This document shows positions 7,237 through 14,346 of a stretch of 23,020 nucleotides of DNA, piece by piece; the stretch's first letter is position 1, and each line of letters opens with the position of its first letter. This stretch comes from Gammaproteobacteria bacterium (lineage in GTDB: Bacteria; Pseudomonadota; Gammaproteobacteria; Pseudomonadales; Pseudohongiellaceae). The position numbers and the translations under genes are program-made. The notes under the pieces are model-generated. The model ran no database searches, had not been told where the DNA came from, and saw nothing but the letters and a program-made list of their open reading frames with translations. The stretch is taken from assembly GCA_016762995.1 (NCBI GenBank), contig JAESUT010000013.1, positions 2,953 through 25,972 on the forward strand. The letters are read 5' to 3'.

Positions 7237-7294
7237 AGGGGTTCTTCGCGTGATTGTCACCGCAGGCATATTTCTGGTTTGAAAAAATTTAGGC

Positions 7295-7744
7295 TTATAA
7301 TTCAGTTTTCAACATAAGCAGATCTAGACACCGAATGCCATTTTCATAAATTGGTTCGTCGTAGTCCACGAAAAAATCGGGAACTATATTAAATATTCTG
7401 AACCCGCATTTTTGATATAACGCTAGTTGAGAAAGGCTTGAGTTTCCAGTGCCTACAATTAGCGATTTGGCGCCTGACTCTTTCGCGTAATCTTTGGAGG
7501 CAGCGATTAATGATTTTGCTATTCCACGTCCTTGATAGTCAGAGGCCACAGCTATGTTTTTAAGCTCAAACTCACTTTTAGTTTTTGTTATGGCCACTAC
7601 AGCAATTGTTTTTTCTAAATCTAGGGCGACTATAATTTCCGCTGACTTTATGTAGCTCAGTATAGAATTTTTGTCTGGGTCTGCTGTGAGTAGCAAAGCC
7701 ATTAAATCAGAATTAATCTTTCCGCTATAGTGTTGAATTTTCAT
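7295..7744 (-). CDS. GNAT family N-acetyltransferase
   Basis: The product has 149 residues with the GNAT fold. The acetyl-CoA pyrophosphate loop is the YQGRGIAKSLI segment near residues 69-79, preceded by the strand ELKNIAVA. Motif B is ALYQKCGFRIF near 108-118, and the tail (DEPIYENGIRCLDLLML) is typical of one widespread GNAT subgroup. The acceptor substrate is unknown. The DNA is AT-rich like the convergent hydrolase gene: one counted 60-base line has 18 G+C. No strong ribosome-binding site precedes the start. The gene sits between the nested stem structure and repeat copy 2, so it appears to belong to the same acquired block. Confidence 0.85.
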   Translation of the reverse strand: MKIQHYSGKINSDLMALLLTADPDKNSILSYIKSAEIIVALDLEKTIAVVAITKTKSEFELKNIAVASDYQGRGIAKSLIAASKDYAKESGAKSLIVGTGNSSLSQLALYQKCGFRIFNIVPDFFVDYDEPIYENGIRCLDLLMLKTEL

Positions 7745-7780
7745 ATACTTAAGTCGTAGCTATTTAGAAAAAACAGGAGA

Positions 7781-7849
7781 CACTGACTACTTAGTAACCT
7801 AAGAAAATGCCCATCAATAAGACTTCGCTAAGTTGCTAAGTTATCAGTG
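7781..7849. repeat. Palindromic ~70-bp repeat, copy 2 (right edge of AT-rich island)
   Basis: It begins CACTGACTACTTAGTAAC and ends in GTTGCTAAGTTATCAGTG. The right end, reverse-complemented, matches the left end of copy 1 at 16 of 18 positions. The two copies are nearly the same length (69 and 71 bases), with diverged centres. G-rich flanks (GGAGA, and GGGA on the other strand) lie outside each end, as in copy 1. It is 37 bases upstream of the acetyltransferase start and 55 bases past the stop of the LPMO-like gene. Confidence 0.75.
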
Positions 7850-7903
7850 TCCCTCATATTCACACGCCTTCCTACTAAAGCTGTGCAAACGGCTTGTCAA
7901 TTA

Positions 7904-8635
7904 CTACTCTTCAGGCCTTAAAGCAACTGCGGCAGCATTGGCCGCTTGATCTGGAATAGCGTCATTGCTCAAGACAATCGCGATGCACTGGTGATAAACA
8001 TCGTTCTGGTCATTCTGAGTTGTCGTATTATAGACACCGTGCGCTGTCCCTGCAGGGTCTTCCATTACTTGAATAAGCTGCAAAGTACAGTTATCACACT
8101 CAATCTCTGGCAGTGTAACTTCCCAAGTATAAGACGGCTGTGCGGTCTCGCGTCCATGGGGATTCAGATTGTCCATGAGAACAGTCTCGTTGTTAAAGAA
8201 ATCCCCTTCCGTGGCTTGGTCTCCTCGGCGGCAATGATCGCTGCCATCAATCGGGCAACCATCTGGGCGATTGTCAGGATCGAGCGCTACAATCCAGCGT
8301 GGATCGATGAAGCTATCGTCTCCGTCGGCATCGAAAGCAATGCGGAAATATCCAGGATGACGGATATATTCGGCCATGCTGACTGAAATAGTCTCGCCTG
8401 GCTTATAGGTGTATACGGCACCAGTAGCAACACCCTCTGGGTTGCCGCAAGAACCAACCTTAGTGTCAGCGCCAAATGTCCCTTGCTCATATTTGGCGAC
8501 ATGGGTGCCAGCGCGCTGCAGGTCGATGTGTGCACTAGCAGTCGAAGTAAATAAGGCCAAAAGAGTCAAGCCAGTCATGCTCTTAGCGAGCCTGCCGAAT
8601 GAAAGTTGATGCAGTAATTTGAAATATATAGACAT
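7904..8635 (-). CDS. LPMO-like secreted copper-type protein (SCE4755 polysaccharide monooxygenase-like family)
   Basis: The product has 243 residues. A signal peptide ends STASA at residue 35, so the mature protein would begin with His36. An N-terminal His is the first ligand of the copper histidine brace of lytic polysaccharide monooxygenases. H215, in VYHQC, is a candidate second histidine, with H199 as an alternative. The HPGYFRIAFDADGDD segment and paired cysteines fit, from memory, the bacterial SCE4755 LPMO-like family, which lacks a demonstrated substrate. Acidic and Asn-rich surface loops fit a secreted protein. A GGGGA stretch lies about ten bases before the ATG at 8635. Internal Met20 is a possible alternative start that still leaves a signal peptide. 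Repeat copy B lies upstream, as for the TonB receptor. Confidence 0.7.
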   Translation of the reverse strand: MSIYFKLLHQLSFGRLAKSMTGLTLLALFTSTASAHIDLQRAGTHVAKYEQGTFGADTKVGSCGNPEGVATGAVYTYKPGETISVSMAEYIRHPGYFRIAFDADGDDSFIDPRWIVALDPDNRPDGCPIDGSDHCRRGDQATEGDFFNNETVLMDNLNPHGRETAQPSYTWEVTLPEIECDNCTLQLIQVMEDPAGTAHGVYNTTTQNDQNDVYHQCIAIVLSNDAIPDQAANAAAVALRPEE

Positions 8636-8681
8636 ACTAAAAGTTCCCCAATGTTAAGCATTGTCCCAATGCAAAAAATTC

Positions 8682-8711
8682 TATATAAGGGCAGGCAAGT
8701 AAGTTTGTCGC
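8682..8711 (-). promoter_or_regulatory. Possible sigma-70 promoter of the LPMO-like gene
   Basis: On the minus strand GCGACA (8711-8706) and TATATA (8687-8682) are separated by 18 bases, which would place the transcript start near 8675 and give a leader of about 40 bases. A CAATG/CATTG hairpin (8649-8663) lies in that leader beside the ribosome-binding site. The match to consensus is partial. Confidence 0.35.
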
Positions 8712-8782
8712 TGCCCCCACCGTGGACAGTTGGTATTTAAGCACAAACATTTAAAAATATTGTAACTTTAAGTAACACTGAA

Positions 8783-8804
8783 GGTGTTGGGAGGGTGTTG
8801 GGAA
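8783..8804. promoter_or_regulatory. Tandem 11-base direct repeat upstream of the LPMO-like gene
   Basis: GGTGTTGGGAG (8783-8793) is followed directly by GGTGTTGGGAA (8794-8804), ten of eleven identical. An 11-base period is typical of OmpR/PhoB-type winged-helix binding boxes. It lies about 150 bases upstream of the start at 8635. The regulator is unknown. Confidence 0.4.
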
Positions 8805-8847
8805 AGTGTGTGGCATCGTTAGTTTGGCCGCCTAAATAAAGGTGTCC

Positions 8848-8902
8848 CACGGTACGGTAAAAATCGACTCAGGATAAGTGAAGCAACGTTATTTAACGTT
8901 AA
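8848..8902 (-). repeat. Dispersed 55-bp repeat, copy B
   Basis: This is the second copy of the 3999-4053 element. The core reads CAACGTTATTTAACGTTA at 8884-8901. It lies between the MFS gene (stop at 8920) and the LPMO-like gene (start at 8635), about 250 bases upstream of the latter, in the same orientation as copy A relative to the TonB receptor. Confidence 0.75.
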
Positions 8903-8919
8903 ACAAGCTGACGGCCGGC

Positions 8920-10101
8920 TTAGATGGGTTGCTTACCTGTTAATCGAGTCTCCGCAGAGGGCCTTGGATGGTCTGGTATAAGCTGTGATAGGACTAGGGA
9001 GGCACAGGCAATCGCTGCGCCTATCAGGAATACGGCACTGTGATTGATTATCCATACCAGCCCTAGTAATGCAGGCAGTACGACGGCAGCTATGTGATTG
9101 ATGGTGAAGCTGATACTGGAGGTAGCCGCAATATCTGCCGGGTCGGCGATTTTCTGGAAGTAGGTCTTGATGGCTATCGCCATAGCAAAGAACATATGGT
9201 CCAGCAGATACAGTGCGATGGCGAATTCTATCGTGTCCACGAAGGCGTAGCTGACGAAGATGATAATCAGCCCAATGTATTCAAGTGTTAGTGCGCGCCG
9301 CTCTCCGATATAACCGATCAAGCGCCCAATCTTGGGTGCTAGGTAGAAGGTGAGTGCCGCGTTTACGAGCGTCAGCATCACTACGTCTTCGATCGGGAAA
9401 TCGAACTTCTCTACGAGCAAAAACCCAGCGAACACGACGAATATCTGACGCCTAGCTCCGGCGAAGAAGGTCAGCAAGTAGTACAGCCAGTATTTCTTAC
9501 GCAGGAAAAGGGATTTCTTCTGTGCAACGCCATCGTCGAAATGTGGGATGGCGAACCAGCAGAAAATACCTATAGCCGCTGCGGTAAATCCAGCGAGCAT
9601 ATAAATGACATTGTAGTTGACCGCAAAGAACATCAAATAAATGTAGAGCGTACCCAGAATCATAAAGTTACACAGGGCGCGGACGCTGAGTATTTTTCCC
9701 AGCACTTTCGGTGCCTCGTCCTTACTTAGCCACTGTAGGCTTAGGGAGCTGTGTAGGGTTTCGAGGTAGTGAAAACCTATCGACATCACTACTGTGGCGA
9801 AGTAGAGCCAGAGGGCTGTTGGATAGAAGGCGGTAATAGCGGTGCCTATGCCTAGGGTAAGCAGTGCGAGTATGGCGAAGGTTTGCTGCCTGATGAATAC
9901 CATTATCAAGATAGCAGTGAAGGCGAGGAAGCCCGGCACTTCACGCAGACTTTGCAGGATACCGATCTCTTCACCGGTAAAGTCGACATGTTCTACGGCA
10001 AAATTGTTAAGCATTACCTGCCACGTGGCAAAGGCGATCGTGTTGCCAATCGCTAGCAAATAGAGGAATGTCTTACGCTCGTTGAGCAGTTTGCTGAGCA
10101 T
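8920..10101 (-). CDS. MFS transporter
   Basis: The product is a 393-residue membrane protein with about twelve hydrophobic segments in two halves. They are separated by a charged cytoplasmic loop at about 188-204 that ends in FLRKKY. The second half carries a motif-A-like stretch, APKIGRLIGYIGERRALTLEY (256 on), the conserved loop between helices 8 and 9. It is a single polytopic inner-membrane permease driven by an ion gradient. The substrate cannot be inferred: it is an uncommon MFS group and no enzyme gene is in the same transcription unit. The start at 10101 lacks a clear ribosome-binding site. It is divergent from the patatin gene with only 94 bases between the starts. Confidence 0.85.
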   Translation of the reverse strand: MLSKLLNERKTFLYLLAIGNTIAFATWQVMLNNFAVEHVDFTGEEIGILQSLREVPGFLAFTAILIMVFIRQQTFAILALLTLGIGTAITAFYPTALWLYFATVVMSIGFHYLETLHSSLSLQWLSKDEAPKVLGKILSVRALCNFMILGTLYIYLMFFAVNYNVIYMLAGFTAAAIGIFCWFAIPHFDDGVAQKKSLFLRKKYWLYYLLTFFAGARRQIFVVFAGFLLVEKFDFPIEDVVMLTLVNAALTFYLAPKIGRLIGYIGERRALTLEYIGLIIIFVSYAFVDTIEFAIALYLLDHMFFAMAIAIKTYFQKIADPADIAATSSISFTINHIAAVVLPALLGLVWIINHSAVFLIGAAIACASLVLSQLIPDHPRPSAETRLTGKQPI

Positions 10102-10195
10102 GGGTGTAATTTCGAGGCTGGTGAGTGGGATTGCTCGGTTGCTACGAATGATGGCTATAGCCTGAGAGCGCCGACGATTATATCATTAGCGCCTA

Positions 10196-11266
10196 ATGTC
10201 ATCTCTTACTATTTTTGCCGGCCCTCACGCTTTGCAGCGTCTTCGTAGCGAAGGACTCAATGCCGATCAATTTAAGGTCATGTTGGGAGCTTCTGGCGGC
10301 CCTAAATGGTTTGTGTTGTTCGGTCTCGATCGTTATATCTTCGGCGAGTTCTTCGCGAATAGAGAGCGTGAGCTGATAACGCTGGGTTCCTCGGCGGGCG
10401 CCTGGAGAATGAGTTGTCTCGCTACCGCTGATCCGGTGGCAGCTATTGAGCGTCTCGCGAAACGCTACAGCGAGGAGCAATACTCGGAACAACCAACCAC
10501 CGACGAGATAACTGAGAAGGCAAGGCAGATGCTTGTCGAGACTCTTGGGTCGGATGGCGTAAAAGAGATCGTTGAGAATCAGATCTTCAGAACACATATA
10601 ATTGCCGATCGCGCGCGAGGGATTGGCTCGTCACGTGTCAAGCAGTTGCGACTTCTTCAGTTACTTAGCAGCGCCTTGCTAAATGTCGCCAGCAGGAAGA
10701 CGCTCTCTCTTTTCTTTGAGCGTAATATTTTTTCCAACATGGGGTCATTGTCGCCCTTTAGGAATGTTAGCGATTTGGCGACTGCCCACGTTGCTATGAA
10801 CGAAGAAAACCTAATGGATGCCATGATGGCGAGTGGTTCCATTCCTTTTGTGCTAAATGGTGTACGTGATATACAAAACGCGAAGCGTGGCATGTATTGG
10901 GATGGCGGCATCACAGATTACCATTTCGACTTTCCCTTTCACGCAGGAAACGATCTCGTTCTGTACCCACATTTCTCCTCTACGGTGATACCCGGCTGGT
11001 TTGATAAACGAGTTCCTTGGCGCCGAGTGAATCCTAAACACTTCGAGAACGTAGTAATGGTAGTACCCTCAAGGGAGTTCGTAGCTCAGCTACCCTATGG
11101 CAAGATCCCAGATAGAACAGACTTCGAGACCCTCGATTATTCCAGTCGCGTTGCCTACTGGTCCACTGTTCTTGAGAAGAGTAAGTGTCTGGCTGATGAC
11201 TTCGCGGCATTGGTAGAGAGTGGGGCGGGAATTGAAGACTTACAGCCTTTTACTGGTGTGCGGTAA
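10196..11266 (+). CDS. Patatin-like phospholipase
   Basis: The product has 356 residues. The nucleophile elbow is GSSAG at 64-68 (S66), and the catalytic-dyad Asp is D236 in WDGGITDYHF. A glycine-rich GASGGPKWFV at 31-40 provides the oxyanion-hole region. This is the Ser-Asp dyad layout of patatin lipases, which hydrolyse acyl esters of phospholipids or acylglycerols. No signal peptide is seen, so it acts in the cytoplasm or on the inner face of the membrane. The ATG has no visible Shine-Dalgarno sequence, and an AT-rich TATATC lies just 11 bases upstream, so a very short leader is possible. It probably leads the operon that continues with the acetyltransferase, 30 bases downstream. Confidence 0.85.
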   Translation: MSSLTIFAGPHALQRLRSEGLNADQFKVMLGASGGPKWFVLFGLDRYIFGEFFANRERELITLGSSAGAWRMSCLATADPVAAIERLAKRYSEEQYSEQPTTDEITEKARQMLVETLGSDGVKEIVENQIFRTHIIADRARGIGSSRVKQLRLLQLLSSALLNVASRKTLSLFFERNIFSNMGSLSPFRNVSDLATAHVAMNEENLMDAMMASGSIPFVLNGVRDIQNAKRGMYWDGGITDYHFDFPFHAGNDLVLYPHFSSTVIPGWFDKRVPWRRVNPKHFENVVMVVPSREFVAQLPYGKIPDRTDFETLDYSSRVAYWSTVLEKSKCLADDFAALVESGAGIEDLQPFTGVR

Positions 11267-11296
11267 CTTAGGCAAGAAATAAAATAAGGATGAAAG

Positions 11297-11779
11297 ATGA
11301 TACGTGCAGCTAATTCGAAAGACGCGCCAGCGCTAGTGGAAATCTATAACTGGTATATCGCCGAGAGCGTTTGCACCTTCGAAGAGGAGCGGCTTAGCGA
11401 CGCTCAGATGCTGGCCAGAATAGCCTCTTCAGACGGAGACAGGCCTTGGGTGGTGTTGGAGGAAGATGAAGTTGTACTGGGTTATGCCTACGCTTCGGTC
11501 TGGAAGGAGCGAGCTGCCTATAATCGGTCCCGCGAGGTAACGATCTATCTTCATCAAGAGGCCACAGGGAATGGGCGCGGCAGACAGTTGTATCAACATC
11601 TTATTGATGAATTACGTAAGAAGCCGATACAGTGTCTAATCGCAAGTATCGCTTTGCCCAATGCGGGTAGTATCGCCTTGCACGAGAAACTCGGATTTAC
11701 GAAGGTAGGCCAGTTCTCTGATATCGGATACAAATTTGGTAAGTTCGTAGATGTGGGATATTGGCAGCTAATCTTATGA
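11297..11779 (+). CDS. GNAT N-acetyltransferase of the phosphinothricin/methionine sulfoximine acetyltransferase type
   Basis: The product has 160 residues. The N-terminus (IYNWYIAESVCTFEEE), the WKERAAYNRSREVTIYL block and the C-terminal ALHEKLGFTKVGQFSDIGYKFG stretch are characteristic of the PAT/MddA (YncA-like) group. The family acetylates phosphinothricin, methionine sulfoximine or related amino acids. The physiological substrate here is unproven. The CoA loop is at about 91-97 (GNGRGRQ). AAGGA at 11286-11290 is the ribosome-binding site. The stop overlaps the start of the following small lipoprotein gene (ATGA), so the two are translationally coupled. Confidence 0.85.
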   Translation: MIRAANSKDAPALVEIYNWYIAESVCTFEEERLSDAQMLARIASSDGDRPWVVLEEDEVVLGYAYASVWKERAAYNRSREVTIYLHQEATGNGRGRQLYQHLIDELRKKPIQCLIASIALPNAGSIALHEKLGFTKVGQFSDIGYKFGKFVDVGYWQLIL

Positions 11780-11967
11780 GAATTCTTAGTAAGCTATTCA
11801 GGAAATTCAGATCACTCGTGCTGATCGGTCTCAGTCTGCTGTTATTTTCCTGCGTGGGTGCCGTAGTCGGTGCTGCAGTGGATACGACGATCGAGGTCGT
11901 AAAGATACCCTTTAAAGTCGTTGGGGCTGCTGTGGACTTGGTTGTGCCTGATGGCGATGATGAATAG
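11776..11967 (+). CDS. Small lipoprotein of unknown function
   Basis: The product has 63 residues from ATG 11776, which overlaps the preceding stop by four bases. The frame stays open to a TTG at 11761, but ATGA coupling makes 11776 the better start. A basic N-terminus and hydrophobic core lead to a lipobox, LFSC, with C26 as the lipidated residue. The mature peptide is only about 38 residues. It contains two copies of VVGAAVD (about 30-36 and 48-54) separated by a polar linker and ends in an acidic tail (PDGDDE). I do not recognise a named family. Similar tiny lipoproteins occur in other gammaproteobacteria. Confidence 0.7.
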   Translation: MRILSKLFRKFRSLVLIGLSLLLFSCVGAVVGAAVDTTIEVVKIPFKVVGAAVDLVVPDGDDE

Positions 11968-12000
11968 TAAACATAAAGTGTAGATTGAAGAGAAAAGTAG

Positions 12001-12420
12001 ATGAGTGTAAAGCCCGAAGACTACGACATAGATTCCAGCTACCGCCATTGGGAAGGTGATAAGGCCGAAGATTATATAGGCCCGTTCTTTTTTGTCATGG
12101 ATGGCGAAAATACCCGGACAGCATTCCGCGTGCAGGAACATCACTGCAATGCACATGATTCTTTACATGGCGGTGTGTTGATGGCGCTGGCGGACTACAC
12201 GCTTTGCATCTGTGCAAATGGGGGGGAAGCTGAAAGTGTCGTCACAGTAAGCTGCAACAGCGAATTTATTGCGCCAGCGTTCCAAGGGGATCTGGTTGAG
12301 GGTCGGGGAGAATTGACCCGACGCGGAGGCTCTTTGGTGTTCTCTCGTTGCGAGATTTTTGTCGGTGAGACCGTTGTGCTAACCAGCAGTGCCGTGATTA
12401 AGCGACTCAGGAAGAGATAG
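12001..12420 (+). CDS. PaaI-family hotdog-fold acyl-CoA thioesterase
   Basis: The product has 139 residues with the hotdog signature: HHCNAHDSLHGGVLMALADYT at 47 on, with N50, H56-G57-G58 and D65 at the usual thioesterase positions. The later strand VTVSCNSEFIAPAFQGDLVEG completes the fold. Such enzymes hydrolyse acyl- or aryl-CoA thioesters, usually as tetramers. Alongside a patatin lipase upstream, a role in handling acyl groups is plausible but inferred. It follows the lipoprotein gene by 33 bases in the same direction. GAAGAG upstream is the likely ribosome-binding site. Confidence 0.85.
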   Translation: MSVKPEDYDIDSSYRHWEGDKAEDYIGPFFFVMDGENTRTAFRVQEHHCNAHDSLHGGVLMALADYTLCICANGGEAESVVTVSCNSEFIAPAFQGDLVEGRGELTRRGGSLVFSRCEIFVGETVVLTSSAVIKRLRKR

Positions 12421-12438
12421 CTCTTACTGGCTATTTTT
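12417..12438 (+). terminator. Short terminator overlapping the end of two convergent genes
   Basis: ATAGC (12417-12421) and GCTAT (12430-12434) form a five-base stem followed by five T residues. It spans the thioesterase stop codon (ends 12420) and the last codons of the HAD gene (stop 12424-12426), leaving only three bases between the two genes. The stem is short, so its strength is uncertain. Confidence 0.5.
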
Positions 12439-13074
12439 AATAATAGAAGCGCTTAAGTGAGCGGGAGATTCGGCTATAAACACGGGTTCTTCAGCAGTCA
12501 ATTCTTCTAAACTGCCGTAGCCCCAAAGCACGCCGGCAGAGCGTAGGCCCGCCTTGTGTGCGGAGCTCAGATCGATGTAGCGATCGCCTATCATTAGTGA
12601 GCTATCCAAGACAATATTGGTGTCTACTAGCTCACGCAGTTGATCCGACTTGGCGGTCCCGTAAGCGCCACTGCCACTCACGAACGTAAAGTATTTATCG
12701 AGTTTAAATTCTTCCAGCACCTTGATCGCGTATTTTTCGAACTTGGAGGTGCATACTCCCATTCGAAATCCTTGTCCCTGTAGGGTGTCTAATAGCTCAA
12801 AGACGCCGTCATAGACGACATTCTCTCTATAGCCTAATTCCCCGTAGCGTTCTCTATAGGTGGCGACTAATTCCTTGATGTGAGACTCATCCGTGCTTCC
12901 TGAAAGGTCACTTAAAGCGACCTCCAAGGGCGGCCCGATATAGGGTTTGATCTCCTGCTCGGATTTTGGCTGATGGTCATGGCTGCTTAGGGCGTAGTTC
13001 ATGCAGCGAGTGATGCCGGTAAGTGGGTCCGTTAGGGTTCCGTCTAAATCGAATATTAGGCTGTGGTAAGACAT
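12424..13074 (-). CDS. HAD-superfamily phosphatase (phosphoglycolate phosphatase-like)
   Basis: The product has 216 residues. Motif I is FDLDGT, with nucleophile D9 and general acid D11. Motif II is CTSK near 108-111, K142 serves as motif III, and motif IV is GDRYIDL at 163-169 (D164, D168). The helical cap sits between motifs I and II, as in the phosphoglycolate/beta-phosphoglucomutase subfamily. The substrate is uncertain. It starts two bases after the amidohydrolase stop, with AGGAC as ribosome-binding site inside the upstream gene. This indicates a coupled two-gene operon. Confidence 0.85.
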   Translation of the reverse strand: MSYHSLIFDLDGTLTDPLTGITRCMNYALSSHDHQPKSEQEIKPYIGPPLEVALSDLSGSTDESHIKELVATYRERYGELGYRENVVYDGVFELLDTLQGQGFRMGVCTSKFEKYAIKVLEEFKLDKYFTFVSGSGAYGTAKSDQLRELVDTNIVLDSSLMIGDRYIDLSSAHKAGLRSAGVLWGYGSLEELTAEEPVFIAESPAHLSASIIKNSQ

Positions 13075-13076
13075 GG

Positions 13077-14108
13077 CTAGTCCTGCAGGCTGTAGACCTT
13101 TTCTGCTGTGCCATAGAACATGGCGTGTTTTTCATCGGTGCTAAAATCGGCGACCATTTTCTTGTAAGCATTAAACAAGACATGGTAACTAATTGATAGC
13201 CGATCGACGGGGAAGTTACTTTCAAACATGCAGCGTTCGGGGCCAAAACATTCGATGGCATGCAGGTAGTATTTCTGCTGCTCCTTAATGAACTCATCGG
13301 AGCTTGGTGGCCTGCTCTGTAAATGCCAGTTGAAACCGTTGTCGGGCATTGCTAGTCCGCCTAGCTTCGCATAGACATTGGGGCACTGGGATATCTCGCG
13401 GATCTGCGCTTTCCATTCCTGAAAGATTTCATCTCTACAATGCTTGTAGATGCCCACACCCAGTGGTGTACCAAAATGGTCGAGAATCATCGTGCATTCT
13501 GGAATCGCACGCGCGAGATCTAAGAAGTCTAGATTTTGATGATGATAGTGCCAAGTATCATAGGTTAGGCCTTGCTCCGCGATGATTCGAAGACCTTTGC
13601 GGAATGCTTCCTTGCCGTGCAGGTAGGGCGGGGCAGATCCCACGATGAATAAGTCTTCAGGTCGTCTGTCGTGTGCAGCAGAGTGGCGAATGCCGCGTAG
13701 CAAACCATTGCTCGCGGCTCGATGTTGCTCCAGCGCCTCTAGCAGTAGTTCTTCTGATTCGCCGGCAAGGGTGAGGTCGCTGTGTGCGACTATCCCAGCG
13801 ATAGTGGCTTTATTCGAAGTGTTAGTTCGGCTCTCCAAGGCTAGAGCTGCAATTGTTTCCGTTTCTCCTACACTCTTAAGATGTTGTTCTCCCTCGCGGC
13901 GATAGAACGCCCGACATTCCATGAAAACCGTTTTCACAATATTGTGACCCGATCCGGTGTCGCCCCATAGCTCAGGTAATAGGTAGTCGCCATTGAGGCG
14001 TTTCTTCCAGAGGTGGTGATGGGGGTCGATAATTACTCGATCTGGCTCGAGGATTTCTTCTTCTACTTGAGCAAGCCATTGGTCGGAACCCGGTTCTATT
14101 TCAGACAT
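13077..14108 (-). CDS. Amidohydrolase-2 family metal-dependent hydrolase
   Basis: The product is a 343-residue TIM-barrel hydrolase. The first metal motif is DPHHHLW at 28-34, H187-H190 and H211 (LDHFGTP) follow, and the last conserved block is MFESNFPVDR at 294-303. In many Amidohydrolase-2 enzymes this last block is G-S-D-W-P with a catalytic Asp. Here Asn occupies that place, as in a large subfamily whose reactions are mostly undefined (lactonases, decarboxylases or hydrolases). The adjacent phosphatase suggests small-molecule catabolism, but I cannot name a substrate. AGGAAAAATT precedes the ATG. Confidence 0.8.
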   Translation of the reverse strand: MSEIEPGSDQWLAQVEEEILEPDRVIIDPHHHLWKKRLNGDYLLPELWGDTGSGHNIVKTVFMECRAFYRREGEQHLKSVGETETIAALALESRTNTSNKATIAGIVAHSDLTLAGESEELLLEALEQHRAASNGLLRGIRHSAAHDRRPEDLFIVGSAPPYLHGKEAFRKGLRIIAEQGLTYDTWHYHHQNLDFLDLARAIPECTMILDHFGTPLGVGIYKHCRDEIFQEWKAQIREISQCPNVYAKLGGLAMPDNGFNWHLQSRPPSSDEFIKEQQKYYLHAIECFGPERCMFESNFPVDRLSISYHVLFNAYKKMVADFSTDEKHAMFYGTAEKVYSLQD

Positions 14109-14177
14109 AATTTTTCCTGTTGATGCGCATCCAAAGCTCAGTACTCACGTTAGCATCAGCTTGTATTTATGGGAATA

Positions 14178-14195
14178 GCAGCAGGAGCTTGCTGC
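14178..14195. other. Hairpin in the divergent spacer between amidohydrolase and symporter genes
   Basis: GCAGCA (14178-14183) and TGCTGC (14190-14195) form a six-base stem with a GGAGCT loop, which is itself nearly self-complementary. No T-run follows. An operator or leader structure for either divergent gene is possible. Nothing else in 14109-14318 is clear. Confidence 0.3.
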
Positions 14196-14318
14196 CTTTG
14201 AGTTGCCTTACAATTGCCATCGTGTAGTATGCATTGGCATTAGAGTAATAGGTTGATACATGTCAGGCTGACCCGGATTGGGCTCTCTTGCCCTCTGTCA
14301 GTTGATTGTAGAATAACC

Positions 14319-14342
14319 AGAATTAGAATTAGAGTTGGAGTT
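14319..14342 (+). repeat. Degenerate hexamer repeat merging into the ribosome-binding site of the symporter gene
   Basis: The run AGAATT, AGAATT, AGAGTT, GGAGTT (14319-14342) is four imperfect copies of a six-base unit. The last unit supplies GGAG (14337-14340), the ribosome-binding site six bases before ATG 14347. Change in copy number would alter leader length but not the reading frame. Confidence 0.6.
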
Positions 14343-14346
14343 GTAG

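Noticed and set aside
7034..7294. Integron attC site between the hydrolase and acetyltransferase genes
   Set aside because: Neither GTTRRRY nor its complement RYYYAAC occurs at the expected ends of the folded arm.
7946..8386. 146-codon plus-strand open frame
   Set aside because: It is antisense to the LPMO-like gene, which has a signal peptide and family motifs. This frame has none and is a shadow.
10199..10597. 132-codon minus-strand open frame
   Set aside because: Antisense to the patatin gene, with no domain.
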